From assembly GCF_014649755.1 (NCBI RefSeq), contig NZ_BMTQ01000002.1:572761-636760 (forward strand): DNA of 64,000 nucleotides, in the 5' to 3' direction. The position numbers and the translations under genes are program-made. This DNA is from Streptomyces litmocidini. Its GTDB lineage: Bacteria; Actinomycetota; Actinomycetes; Streptomycetales; Streptomycetaceae. This document shows, piece by piece, positions 9,113-17,065 of the stretch (position 1 is its first letter; every line of letters starts with the position of its first letter). The notes under the pieces were generated by a model that did not search any database, was not told where the DNA came from, and was given only the letters and a program-made list of their open reading frames with translations.

Positions 9113-10315
9113 ATGGCCGTATGGGACGACCTGGTCGGACAGGCCCGGGTCGAGGAGCAGCTCGTCGCCGCCGCGCGTGACGCCGACGCGCTCGTCACCG
9201 CCCACGCCGCCGGCGAGCCGGCGCCCGAGGCCTCCAAGATGACCCATGCCTGGTTCTTCACGGGGCCGCCGGGGGCCGGCCGGGAGACCGCCGCGCGGGC
9301 GTTCGCCGCCGCGCTGCAGTGCGTGAGCCCCGACCGGGCGCTGGGCGGCGCGCCGGGCTGCGGGTTCTGCACCGGCTGCCACACCACGATGATCGGCACC
9401 CACGCCGACGTGACCACGGTCAAGGCCGTCGGTGCCGTGGTCCGCGCCGAGGACATGCGCGACACCGTGCGCAAGTCGTACACGGCGCCGGCGAACGGCC
9501 GCTGGCAGGTGATCCTGGTGGCCGACGCCGAGCGGCTGAACGAGAAGTCGGCCAACGCCGTTCTGAAGGCCGTGGAAGAGCCCGCCCAGCGGACCGTGTG
9601 GCTGCTCTGCGCGCCCTCCTTGGAGGACGTGCTGCCCACGATCCGGTCGCGCTGCCGCCACCTGAACCTGAGCACGCCGTCGGTGGCGGCCGTCGCCGAC
9701 GTGCTCGTGCGGCGCGACGGCATCGAGCCGGAGGCGGCGTACGCGGCCGCCCACGCCACTCAGGGGCACGTCGACCGGGCCCGGCGGCTCGCCACCGACG
9801 AGCGGGCCCGCGCGCGCCGGGCCGCCGTCCTCAGGGTGCCGCTGCGCGTCGAGGACGTCGGCGGGTGCCTCAAGGCGGCCCAGGAGCTCTTCGACGTGGC
9901 GGAGGAGGACGCGAAGCAGGTCGCCGAGGAGCTGGACACCAAGGAGACCGAGGACCTGAAGGCGGCCCTCGGCGTGGCCCCGGGCGGCCGGCTGCCGCGC
10001 GGCACGGCCGGTGTGATGAAGGACCTGGAAGCGGACCAGAAGCGGCGCAAGACGCGCACCCAGCGCGACAGCCTCGACCTCGCGCTCACCGACCTGGCCG
10101 GCTTCTACCGCGACGTCCTCGCCCTCCAGTTCCGCTCCCGCGGCGACCTGGCCAACGCGGACGTGCGGGACGCCATCGAGCGGGTCGCCCGCGCCTCCAC
10201 CCCCGAGCGGACCCTCCGCCGCATCGAGGCGATCCTCGCCTGCCGCGAGGCGCTCGACCGGAACGTGGCCCCGCTGCTCGCCATGGAGGCGATGACGCTG
10301 GCCCTGCGCGACTAG
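9113..10315 (+). CDS. holB: DNA polymerase III delta' subunit (clamp loader)
   Basis: The 400-residue AAA+ protein belongs to the replicative clamp loader that places the beta clamp on DNA. The P-loop is degenerate (GPPGAGRET, Arg where Lys is usual), as expected for a delta' subunit that does not hydrolyse ATP. Four cysteines in the CGFCTGC region and just before it form the zinc module. The sensor-1-like segment VEEPAQRTVWLL and the arginine-finger region TIRSRCR are present. Delta' is usually about 330 residues; a charged insert around residues 240-320 makes this one longer. GGAGG stands before the ATG. Position after topA-tmk supports the call. Confidence 0.94.
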   Translation: MAVWDDLVGQARVEEQLVAAARDADALVTAHAAGEPAPEASKMTHAWFFTGPPGAGRETAARAFAAALQCVSPDRALGGAPGCGFCTGCHTTMIGTHADVTTVKAVGAVVRAEDMRDTVRKSYTAPANGRWQVILVADAERLNEKSANAVLKAVEEPAQRTVWLLCAPSLEDVLPTIRSRCRHLNLSTPSVAAVADVLVRRDGIEPEAAYAAAHATQGHVDRARRLATDERARARRAAVLRVPLRVEDVGGCLKAAQELFDVAEEDAKQVAEELDTKETEDLKAALGVAPGGRLPRGTAGVMKDLEADQKRRKTRTQRDSLDLALTDLAGFYRDVLALQFRSRGDLANADVRDAIERVARASTPERTLRRIEAILACREALDRNVAPLLAMEAMTLALRD

Positions 10316-10327
10316 GGGGCGTCTCGT

Positions 10328-10362
10328 CGATCGGGCCGGGCGTCGCGAGCCCGGCCCGATCG
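10328..10362 (+). terminator. Hairpin terminator after holB
   Basis: A perfect 14-bp inverted repeat (10328-10341 with 10349-10362) and 7-nt loop begin 13 nt after the holB stop. Imperfect pairing extends to about 10321-10369. Confidence 0.75.
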
Positions 10363-10410
10363 GCGACACCCCCGGGGCCCGCCTTTCGGATCGTGCCGGG
10401 CCCCGGGCGA

Positions 10411-10442
10411 TTGGACACGGTCCGTACCGGTACGGATACGCT
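10411..10442 (+). promoter_or_regulatory. Promoter with central palindrome upstream of the hydrolase gene
   Basis: TTGGAC (10411-10416) and TACGCT (10437-10442) are -35/-10-like with a long 20-nt spacer. A perfect 16-bp palindrome (10421-10436, TCCGTACCGGTACGGA) fills most of the spacer. The -10 is 6 nt before the ATG, suggesting a leaderless mRNA. The palindrome could be an operator for an unknown repressor. Confidence 0.5.
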
Positions 10443-10448
10443 CCGGGG

Positions 10449-11993
10449 ATGGATTCCAGGCGTTTGCTCCGCACGTCCGCCACGGCCCTCGTGGCCGCCG
10501 GGCTGGTCCTCTCCGGCTGCTCGGGCGGGAGCGACGCCGCCGCGCCCCGGACGGCCGCGCCGGCACCCTCCTCCGCGCCCGAGGCGCCGAAGCTGAAGAA
10601 GTACTACGAGCAGAGGCTGAAGTGGCGCGACTGCGGCGTCGAGGGTTTCCAGTGCGCCACCCTGCGCGCCCCGCTCGACTACGCGAAGCCGGACGGGGAG
10701 GAGATCGAGCTCGCGGTCTCCCGGGCCCGCGCCACCGGCCCCGGCAAGCGGCTCGGCTCGCTCCTGGTCAACCCCGGCGGGCCCGGCGGCTCCGCCGTCG
10801 GCTACCTCCAGGGGTACGCGGGCATCGGCTACCCGGCGCCCGTCCGCGCCCGCTACGACATGGTGGCCGTCGACCCGCGCGGCGTGGCCCGCAGCGAGCC
10901 CGTCGAGTGCCTGACGGGCCCGCAGATGGACGCGTACACGCAGGTCGACCAGACCCCCGACGACACGGCGGAGATCAACGCGCTCGGCGCGGCCTTCAAG
11001 GACTTCGCGGCCGGCTGCGAGAAGAAGTCGGGGAAGGTCCTGCCGCACGTCTCCACCGTCGAGGCCGCCCGCGACATGGACGTCCTGCGGGCGGCGCTCG
11101 GCGACGGGAAGCTCACCTACGTGGGGGCGTCGTACGGCACGTTCCTCGGCGCCACCTACGCCGAGCTGTTCCCCGACCGGGTCGGCCGTCTCGTCCTCGA
11201 CGGGGCGATGGACCCCTCGCTCTCCGCGCTCGACCTCAACCGGGACCAGACCGGCGGCTTCGAGACCGCCTTCCGCGCCTTCGCCGCCGACTGCGTCCGC
11301 AAGCCGGGCTGCCCCCTGGGCACCGGGTCCGTCGCCGCCGCCGGGGAGGCGATGAAGAAGTTCTTCCGCGACGTGGACGCCGAGCCCGTGCCCACGGGGG
11401 AGAGCCGGAAGCTCGGCGAGTCCCTCGCCACCACGGGCGTGATCGCCGCCATGTACGACGAGGGCGCCTGGCCGCAGCTGCGCGAGGCCCTCGCCCAGGC
11501 GATGGGCGGCGAGGGCTCCGGGCTGCTCGCGCTGGCCGACAGCTACTACGAGCGCGAGGCGGACGGCACGTACGCCAACCTGATGGCCGCCAACGCGGCC
11601 GTGAACTGCCTGGACCTGCCGCCCGCCTACCGTGACGCCGCCGCCGCGGAGAAGGCCGTCCCGTCCTTCGAGAAGGCCTCTCCGGTCTTCGGCGCGGGCC
11701 TCGCCTGGGCCGCCCTCAACTGCACCTACTGGCCCACCCCGCCCACCGGCCGACCGCACCGCATCACCGCCGAGGGCGCCGCCCCGATCCTCGTCGTCGG
11801 CACCACCCGCGACCCGGCCACCCCGTACCACTGGGCGCGGTCCCTGGCCGACCAGCTCTCCTCCGGCACCCTGCTGACCTACGAGGGCGACGGCCACACC
11901 GCCTACGGCCGGGGCAGCGACTGCATCGACACAGCGATCAACACCTACCTCCTGGAGGGGACCCCTCCGGCAGACGGAAAGCGCTGCTCGTAG
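10449..11993 (+). CDS. Secreted lipoprotein alpha/beta hydrolase, tripeptidyl aminopeptidase (TAP) family
   Basis: The 514-residue protein has a lipoprotein signal peptide with lipobox LVLSGC (Cys 24), so it is probably anchored outside the membrane. The alpha/beta-hydrolase fold shows the HGGPG-like segment NPGGPGGSA, the nucleophile elbow GASYG (Ser near residue 228), and the TAP C-terminal domain with catalytic His in GDGHTAYG. Streptomyces SlpD/SlpE and TAP enzymes remove N-terminal tripeptides; the exact substrate is not visible. It is probably monocistronic, between the holB terminator and the tRNA gene. Confidence 0.9.
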   Translation: MDSRRLLRTSATALVAAGLVLSGCSGGSDAAAPRTAAPAPSSAPEAPKLKKYYEQRLKWRDCGVEGFQCATLRAPLDYAKPDGEEIELAVSRARATGPGKRLGSLLVNPGGPGGSAVGYLQGYAGIGYPAPVRARYDMVAVDPRGVARSEPVECLTGPQMDAYTQVDQTPDDTAEINALGAAFKDFAAGCEKKSGKVLPHVSTVEAARDMDVLRAALGDGKLTYVGASYGTFLGATYAELFPDRVGRLVLDGAMDPSLSALDLNRDQTGGFETAFRAFAADCVRKPGCPLGTGSVAAAGEAMKKFFRDVDAEPVPTGESRKLGESLATTGVIAAMYDEGAWPQLREALAQAMGGEGSGLLALADSYYEREADGTYANLMAANAAVNCLDLPPAYRDAAAAEKAVPSFEKASPVFGAGLAWAALNCTYWPTPPTGRPHRITAEGAAPILVVGTTRDPATPYHWARSLADQLSSGTLLTYEGDGHTAYGRGSDCIDTAINTYLLEGTPPADGKRCS

Positions 11994-12033
11994 GCCTGGT
12001 CCGGGGGTGGTCGGAGCACCTCCGGAAACTGTG

Positions 12034-12039
12034 TAGACT
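12034..12039 (+). promoter_or_regulatory. -10 box of the tRNA-Thr promoter
   Basis: TAGACT lies about 39 nt before the mature tRNA 5' end, in the sequence TGTGTAGACTTGG. It is a good vegetative -10. No convincing -35 was seen. Confidence 0.5.
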
Positions 12040-12077
12040 TGGCGACGCTGCTGCACCACGATGTGTCTGCACGGCGC

Positions 12078-12151
12078 GCCGCCTTAGCTCAGTTGGCCAG
12101 AGCAACGCACTCGTAATGCGTAGGTCTCGGGTTCGAATCCCGAAGGCGGCT
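12078..12151 (+). tRNA. tRNA-Thr (anticodon CGT)
   Basis: A full cloverleaf can be drawn. The acceptor stem is GCCGCCT/AGGCGGC (12078-12084 with 12144-12150), followed by a D-arm with AGTTGG, anticodon stem ACGCA/TGCGT with loop CTCGTAA (anticodon CGT), T-arm TCGGG/CCCGA with loop TTCGAAT, and discriminator T. CCA is not encoded. The gene is the AICE attachment target; the 3' part from 12109 belongs to the element's copy and restores an intact tRNA. Confidence 0.96.
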
Positions 12152-12197
12152 CGGAATTACCCCAGGACTCACTCGCCGTGACCTGGGGTTTTTTCAT
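12109..12197. other. attL: left attachment site of the integrated element
   Basis: This segment matches attR at 28665-28753 over 89 bp, with only two mismatches (12157-12158). The identity covers the tRNA from the anticodon loop to the 3' end (48 bp perfect) and then the tRNA terminator (39 bp perfect). It stops one base before the int stop codon. Confidence 0.93.
12159..12194 (+). terminator. tRNA-Thr terminator (element copy)
   Basis: The stem CCCCAGG/CCTGGGG (12160-12166 with 12182-12188) is followed by six T (12189-12194). It is part of the att identity, so integration supplies the tRNA with a terminator as well as a 3' end. Confidence 0.9.
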
Positions 12198-13604
12198 TTA
12201 CCGGATGCGTCGGCGTCGTCGAGCGCGGGCTGAGCGTGTGTCCCCGGTCTCAGTTGTGGTCTCAGTCGGGCCCTGGGCGGGCGCTTCGGGTTGGCTCTGA
12301 AGCCGGGGGAGGAAGGCGTCCCCCATGCGCTTCATGGCGTCCCGGGACTGCTCGGAACGCCCCTTCACGTACCGCCGGGTCTGGGTGACCTGGGTGTGCC
12401 GCAGGATCTCCATGATGGTCACCAGCGGGACGCCCAGTTCGTTCAGGATCGTGCCGGCGGTGTGGCGGCTCCCGTCGTAGAGGCGCCGGTCGTCGATCCC
12501 GGCCTCGTCGAGCAGCTCCTTGAACTCCTCCCAGTCCTGGCGCGGGTCGAGCGGTCGGCCGTCCGCTCGCGCGAACACGACATCGTGGTCCTCCCACAGC
12601 TCACCCGCCGCGGCGCGCTCCTGCTCCTGAAACGCCTGCAGTTCTCGCAGCGGCGGGATGAACGGTGGCGGGATCGGCACTGGCTCCTGGCTCTTCTTCG
12701 TCTTGGGCCGGGTGAACACGAGACCGCCGCCCTTCCGCAGGGGGCAGGTGCTCGCATGCTTCGTGCACGTCTTCTCGCAAGGCTTGGGGCAACCGCGCTT
12801 GTAGCCCTTGTGGGTGGTGCAGGCCGGCGGGCACGGCTCGAACCGGTGAAGCCGGCCGCCGCAGGCGTGTGGGTCGGTGCAGCCGTGCCTCCAGGTGAGC
12901 CGCTGGAGCTGCCAGCGCGGGTGGAACAGCCCCGCATCCAGGTCGACGTACTTCCACCGCATGCCGAGCGTCTCGCCCTGGCGGAAGCCCATGCCGACAC
13001 CGACCAGCCACCGCACGAACGTCGGCCGCTTGGCCGCCGCCTCCAGGAAGGCGTGAGCCTCCTCCTGGGTGAAGGGGTTCGTCTCAGTCTCGTCCACGGT
13101 CGGCGGGTCCACCAGCGTCGCGACGTTCTCCACGATCATCCGGCGTCGGTGCGCGATCTTCAGCGCCCGGGACAGGATCCGGTGGGTCTTCAGCACGTGG
13201 GAGGGGGCGTGGCCCTCACGGAGCATGGCCGCGTACATCATCTCCAGGTGCTCCGGCTCCAGCTTGTTCAGCCGGTGCTGACCTACGCCAGGGATGATGT
13301 CGTTGCGGGTCTTGGACCAGTAGTCGTCCAACGACCGGGGCTTGAGCTTCAGGCTCGCGATCGTGGTGAGGTAGGTCTCCATCCACTGCGCGACGGTCGG
13401 CACGCGGCCGGCCTTCGGGGCGCGCTGCTCGTCGCGGAGCTTCTCCAACTCCTTGACCTTGCGCTTGATCTCGGGCTCCGTCTTGGCCCGACGGTGGCGA
13501 CGGTCGGGGCTCCCGTCCGGCTTCACGCCCATGGTGACGCGACCGTGCCACCACCCGTCGCTTCCCAGGTAGATGGACGACTCCATGTTCGGCTTGCGGA
13601 TCAT
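12198..13604 (-). CDS. int: Tyrosine recombinase integrase of the AICE
   Basis: The 468-residue enzyme performs site-specific integration and, with Xis, excision at tRNA-Thr. Residues about 70-160 form a core-binding SAM-like domain. The catalytic domain shows Arg in GFRQGETLGMRW, Arg-His in SRHTAGT, LRHTQ, and nucleophile Tyr 412 in RRYVKG. The first residue of the usual H-x-x-R box is Asp (DGSR). About 55 residues between the first and second catalytic motifs are a Cys/His-rich insert (around ten Cys), seen in other pSAM2-like integrases and possibly zinc-binding. The ATG start is at 13604. The stop abuts attL. The gene lies just downstream of xis and is probably co-transcribed. Confidence 0.95.
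   Translation of the reverse strand: MIRKPNMESSIYLGSDGWWHGRVTMGVKPDGSPDRRHRRAKTEPEIKRKVKELEKLRDEQRAPKAGRVPTVAQWMETYLTTIASLKLKPRSLDDYWSKTRNDIIPGVGQHRLNKLEPEHLEMMYAAMLREGHAPSHVLKTHRILSRALKIAHRRRMIVENVATLVDPPTVDETETNPFTQEEAHAFLEAAAKRPTFVRWLVGVGMGFRQGETLGMRWKYVDLDAGLFHPRWQLQRLTWRHGCTDPHACGGRLHRFEPCPPACTTHKGYKRGCPKPCEKTCTKHASTCPLRKGGGLVFTRPKTKKSQEPVPIPPPFIPPLRELQAFQEQERAAAGELWEDHDVVFARADGRPLDPRQDWEEFKELLDEAGIDDRRLYDGSRHTAGTILNELGVPLVTIMEILRHTQVTQTRRYVKGRSEQSRDAMKRMGDAFLPRLQSQPEAPAQGPTETTTETGDTRSARARRRRRIR
12246..12265 (+). repeat. Paired GGTCTCAG repeat near attL (candidate arm-type site)
   Basis: GGTCTCAG occurs at 12246-12253 and 12258-12265, 12 bp apart, inside the last int codons. The same pair with the same spacing and orientation lies at 28529-28548 near attR. 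Tyrosine integrases of this class bind arm sites flanking the core; the assignment is inferred. Confidence 0.5.
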
Positions 13605-13668
13605 CTTCGCCTTTCATGAGCGAGGCGGCCCCGGTTGAGTCCGGGGCCGCCTCAGGGAGGTTCGCTGA

Positions 13669-13872
13669 TCAGGTAGTGGACAGCTCCAACTGGGCTACGA
13701 ACGCGTCGAGTTCGGCCCGGCGGATACGGCGGATACGGCCGACCTTGGTGTACGGCAGCTTGCCGGCGGCCATCAGCTCGTAGATGGTCGACCGTCCGAG
13801 GGAGAGGTACTCGGCGGCCCCCTTGACGGTGAACAGTGCGCGGGTGGGGGCGGGGTTCGCGGCGGTGGTCAC
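13669..13872 (-). CDS. xis: Excisionase, AlpA/MerR-type helix-turn-helix
   Basis: The 67-residue protein has a winged helix-turn-helix of the excisionase family: VKGAAEYLSLGRSTIYELMAAG, then basic LPYTKVGRIRRIRRAELDAFV. Xis binds the att region and directs Int toward excision. The GTG start at 13872 gives the normal family size. The gene is 64 nt upstream of int on the same strand, the usual AICE pair. An iteron cluster lies directly upstream. Confidence 0.92.
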   Translation of the reverse strand: MTTAANPAPTRALFTVKGAAEYLSLGRSTIYELMAAGKLPYTKVGRIRRIRRAELDAFVAQLELSTT

Positions 13873-13973
13873 TACGTACGCCTCCTTGGCGGGTTGCGGG
13901 ACTCCTCAGCGGAGGTGAGGTTGGGGAGCGAGGGCGATGGGGGTGGTCGGCATGTGTCCGAGGTGAGGATTTT

Positions 13974-14183
13974 TGCGTCACTGCGTCATCAGCGTCACTC
14001 AGGGGTGCTGACCTGCGAGTTTTGGGTGACGCAGGGGGCTGCGGGCTGCGTCACCGGTGACGCAGCCGTCCGTCACGGCGTGACGCAGGTGACGCAAGGT
14101 GACGCAGAGATTCGGGTTCTGCGTCACCCCTGTCGATGCAGCTCAGGAGCGGTTTTCGGGCCCGTGGTGACGCAGGTGACGCA
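13974..14183. repeat. Iteron cluster GTGACGCA, ten copies in both orientations
   Basis: Perfect GTGACGCA or its complement TGCGTCAC starts at 13974, 14026, 14047, 14057, 14080, 14089, 14099, 14120, 14167 and 14176, with near matches at 13982, 13991 and 14071. The pair at 14047/14057 forms a perfect 24-bp palindrome (14044-14067). Neighbouring direct copies are 9-10 bp apart. The cluster lies between xis and the replication genes and contains no gene. It is a candidate replication origin or binding array for Rep, Xis or an activator. Confidence 0.8.
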
Positions 14184-14299
14184 GCGTCTTCCTACTTAGG
14201 AAAAAGAGGGGGCTGTGTCTGTTGTTGTGCGCACCTTCGGGCGTGAAGAAGGAGCCGCGATGCGGCACGACCATCGAGCGGCGGCACGCCGCCGAAGAA

Positions 14300-14341
14300 C
14301 AAGAGGAGCACCGCCGCGCCGGGCCCGGGGTGCTCCTCTTG
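14300..14341 (-). terminator. Terminator of the replication/transfer operon
   Basis: A perfect 13-bp inverted repeat (14300-14312 with 14329-14341) with a GC-rich 16-nt loop lies 30 nt downstream of the ATPase gene stop on the minus strand. TTCTTC follows on that strand. It separates the rep genes from xis-int. Confidence 0.75.
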
Positions 14342-14370
14342 CCTGTGCGGCCGGGCCGCGTGGTGCGGAT

Positions 14371-15843
14371 CTAGAACGCCTGCTGCTGCTCGTCGGCCGG
14401 GGGCTTGGGGCGGGTCATCTCGATGTAGCGGGCGCTGTTCTTGCGGCCCCAGTCGACGAGGACGCCGCGGGCGGCCAGGACGGGCTGCAGCCGCTTGAGC
14501 CGGTCGGACAGGACCTTGCCGGTGGTGGGCCACCCCTTGGGCAGGGGACGGAAGTCCTCGCCGGTGTAGAGCTGAGTCAGCGCGTGCAGCCACTCGGCCG
14601 ACGTCATCCGCACCTCGATGCCCGGTTCAGTGCCGGCGACGTGCTTGAGGACGGTCTGCGCGAGCAGGTCGCCCTCGATGACGTCGTCGTTGAGGTCGTC
14701 CAGGCTCGCCCGGTAGGCGTCCAGCGCCCCGAAGTTCCGGGCAGTGTCGAGCTGGGCGCACAGGTGCGCGAAGTCCGCCATCCGCAGGTCGGTGGGGATG
14801 TCGGCCCGGGCCGCGCGGACCTCGACGGCCAGGTCGAGCACGGACCCGAGGATCACCGGCAGCGCCTCGGCAAACTCCCTCCACAGCTCCGCCTCGGTCC
14901 GCCGCACCCTCGGGCGCTCCAGCCGGAGCGGGAGGAGGCGTTCGGCGAGGTCGGGGCGGATGACGCCGACGTCGATCCCGGTGAGCAGCATCGGCCGGCG
15001 GTAGCGCGAGCGCACCACGTCGCCGTCGGTGAACAACGCGCGCTTGATGTTCTCCGCGCCGGTGACGATGCAGCACATCAGGTCCGACAGGTCCGGGCCC
15101 AGGTGGGAGAGGTTGTCCAGGCCGGTGACCCACCCGGCGGCCACGGCGGTGATCAGATTCTCCTCGTCCTTCGGCGCGCGCCGGAGGTCACCGCTCATGC
15201 CCTCGATGATCCGCACGAGCATCTTCCCGGCGGTGGACTTGCCCGCGCCCTGCGGCCCGGTGAGGAACGGGGCGGGGACCGGGACGTCCGGGCCCAGACA
15301 GCCGACCAGCCAGGCCAGGGCCAGGGACTCGGCGCGGGCGTCGGAGAAGTTGCACAGCCGCATCAGCCGGTCGATGCCCTTGCCGTCGGTCTTCTGCACG
15401 GGGAGCGGGAGTTCGCCGGTGAGCTGGGTGCGCCGCCAGCACACCTCACGGGGGTCGGGGATGCGGATGTCCCAGCCGGTGGGGTGGATGCGGACGGACC
15501 GGCCGTCGTCGCGGCCCAGGTCCAGCCAGGTGGCGCCGTCGAAGCCGGGGGCGACGCGGATGTGGACGGGCTGGACGTCCTCGGTGAGCGCGAGTGCTTC
15601 GATCAAGTCGAGTGCCTCCTTGAGAGCGGTTCCGTTGAAGACGCCGAGCCCGTCGCGGAACAGGCCGACCATGAGTTCCTGGCGGTGGCTGCCGGTGGTG
15701 CCCTGGGAGCGGATCGGGCGGGCGACGGGGTGGCCGTTGCGCTGGGCGTAGACGGTGCCGTCGACCGTGCGGAAGTAGCGGAAGTGCTCCTGCGCGTAGT
15801 CGGCGATGATCGCGCGGGCGGGATTCTTCTCGTCCTCGGACAT
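14371..15843 (-). CDS. AICE replication protein: helicase-like AAA+ ATPase
   Basis: The 490-residue protein has Walker A GPQGAGKST near residue 195, a Walker B/sensor region (GWVTGLDNLSHL, PMLLTGIDVG) and a conserved RYRRP segment. This resembles the D5/SF3-like ATPase encoded next to prim-pol in many AICEs, where the two support element replication. ATG 15843 follows the prim-pol stop by 2 nt. A longer frame upstream overlaps the prim-pol gene and is rejected. It is the last gene before a strong terminator. Helicase activity is inferred from the partner and P-loop. Confidence 0.82.
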   Translation of the reverse strand: MSEDEKNPARAIIADYAQEHFRYFRTVDGTVYAQRNGHPVARPIRSQGTTGSHRQELMVGLFRDGLGVFNGTALKEALDLIEALALTEDVQPVHIRVAPGFDGATWLDLGRDDGRSVRIHPTGWDIRIPDPREVCWRRTQLTGELPLPVQKTDGKGIDRLMRLCNFSDARAESLALAWLVGCLGPDVPVPAPFLTGPQGAGKSTAGKMLVRIIEGMSGDLRRAPKDEENLITAVAAGWVTGLDNLSHLGPDLSDLMCCIVTGAENIKRALFTDGDVVRSRYRRPMLLTGIDVGVIRPDLAERLLPLRLERPRVRRTEAELWREFAEALPVILGSVLDLAVEVRAARADIPTDLRMADFAHLCAQLDTARNFGALDAYRASLDDLNDDVIEGDLLAQTVLKHVAGTEPGIEVRMTSAEWLHALTQLYTGEDFRPLPKGWPTTGKVLSDRLKRLQPVLAARGVLVDWGRKNSARYIEMTRPKPPADEQQQAF

Positions 15844-15845
15844 CG

Positions 15846-16718
15846 CTACATCCCCAAAGCGGTGAGGGCGTTGGACCACGCGTCGATGCAGTGCCGGGGA
15901 GACTCGCCCTTGGCCTGCGCGGCGGTGAACAGGCGGGCGATGTGCTCCTCGGTGAGGCAGCCGCACCGGCCGTGCGCGGAGAGCACCGCCAGGAACGTCC
16001 GGTACACCGTCGCGTGCACCCCGCTGACCGTGTCGGTGATCCGCTGCTCCGCCATGGCAATCCCCCGCTCCAGGTAGGCGGGCGAGCGGTGCCGGCACCG
16101 GCCGCCCCTGGCAGGAGCGGGCACGGTCACGGCGCGAGGCGCGGGCCGGACGGCGGTGGGCGCTTTCTCGGCGAGCGCGCGTACGACGTCCGGGAGGTCC
16201 GTCAGGGTGCCGGTGCCGGGGCCGAGCCAGCGGGCGTAGGACATCGTGGACTTCAGGTCGACACCGGGCCGGACGCCGTTGACCGACCGCATGGTGCCGG
16301 AGTAGATCCAGTGCTCGCCCCGCGTCGTCGCCACGGTGCGGGTGGGCGGCAGGGTCGCACGGGCCCAGGCGACGGCGTCGGCGTCGTCCAGGTCCACGAC
16401 CGTGACCCCGGCGCCGCCCGGGTGATAACCGACGACCCCCGCGTCCCGCCAGGCGGTCGCCCACGCGGGCGAGGTGAGGATGCGCGGCTCGGTGGTGGCG
16501 GCAGCCCAGGCGTGGCAGGGGCGCGGGCAAGCACAGAGGCCGGGGGTCTTCATGTTCGGCCGGCCGCCGCACGCGTTGCCCGCGCAGGTGCGGCAGTTAC
16601 CGAGCGGCCCTTTCCCAGCGCGCAGCGGCAGGACCGGCAGGCCCAGGGACGCCAGGTGCAGCGCGAGGGCGAGGTGGCCGGTCCGGACTTCTCGCCGGAT
16701 CGGGACGGCATGAGTCAT
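15846..16718 (-). CDS. Bifunctional primase-polymerase (prim-pol) replication protein
   Basis: The 290-residue protein has an archaeo-eukaryotic primase fold. The N-terminal LALHLASLGLPVLPLRAGKG and a cysteine-rich zinc segment (CRTCAGNACGG, CACPRPCHAW) precede the catalytic acidic motif VVDLDDADA and a later HWIYSG segment, all typical of AICE prim-pol proteins. It should prime and extend DNA during element replication with the adjacent ATPase. The zinc segment sits between the first helix and the catalytic strands. Start ATG 16718. Confidence 0.88.
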   Translation of the reverse strand: MTHAVPIRREVRTGHLALALHLASLGLPVLPLRAGKGPLGNCRTCAGNACGGRPNMKTPGLCACPRPCHAWAAATTEPRILTSPAWATAWRDAGVVGYHPGGAGVTVVDLDDADAVAWARATLPPTRTVATTRGEHWIYSGTMRSVNGVRPGVDLKSTMSYARWLGPGTGTLTDLPDVVRALAEKAPTAVRPAPRAVTVPAPARGGRCRHRSPAYLERGIAMAEQRITDTVSGVHATVYRTFLAVLSAHGRCGCLTEEHIARLFTAAQAKGESPRHCIDAWSNALTALGM

Positions 16719-16802
16719 GCTGGATATCTCCAGTTCTCTAAGCGGTGCTGGATGTGAGGGCGGCCCGGTCTTTGGCGAGATGGCGGGCCGCCCTTGGCGT
16801 TG

Positions 16803-17057
16803 TCAGAACGGCGGCTCGTCGCTGTAGCCGCCGCGCGGAGTGCGGCGCGGGAGCGGGAGGAGGGCCCAGGAGTGGTCCTCGTGCCAGCAGGGGCAGGGGT
16901 CCCACTCGGTGCCGGCGTACTCGCCGGTTTCGGGGTCGCCGTAGTCGTAGGCGTGGCCGCCCGCGCCGTCGCAGCGGGGGCAGTCGGGGCGGGGGGTGTC
17001 GGTGAGGGTCAGGGCCCTGCGGGGCCAGTCCGTGACGCGTAAGCGCAGGCGCAGCAT
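16803..17057 (-). CDS. Small zinc-ribbon-like protein of the transfer operon
   Basis: An 84-residue protein has a ribosome binding site (AGGAG) just before ATG 17057. It carries CPRCDGAGGHAY and, after an acidic stretch, CPCWHEDH, a Cys/His arrangement suited to zinc binding. It lies between the membrane-protein gene and prim-pol, as small zinc proteins often do in AICEs. Function unknown. The 9-nt gap to the upstream gene suggests co-transcription. Confidence 0.7.
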   Translation of the reverse strand: MLRLRLRVTDWPRRALTLTDTPRPDCPRCDGAGGHAYDYGDPETGEYAGTEWDPCPCWHEDHSWALLPLPRRTPRGGYSDEPPF

Positions 17058-17065
17058 GGTTCTCC

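Noticed and set aside
13974..14183. CRISPR array
   Set aside because: The repeats are only 8 bp, occur in both orientations, have irregular 1-50 bp spacers, and no cas gene is near.
14371..16572. 733-codon reading of the helicase frame
   Set aside because: The extra N-terminal 243 codons overlap the prim-pol gene in another phase and give Arg/Pro/His-rich nonsense. ATG 15843 follows the prim-pol stop by 2 nt.
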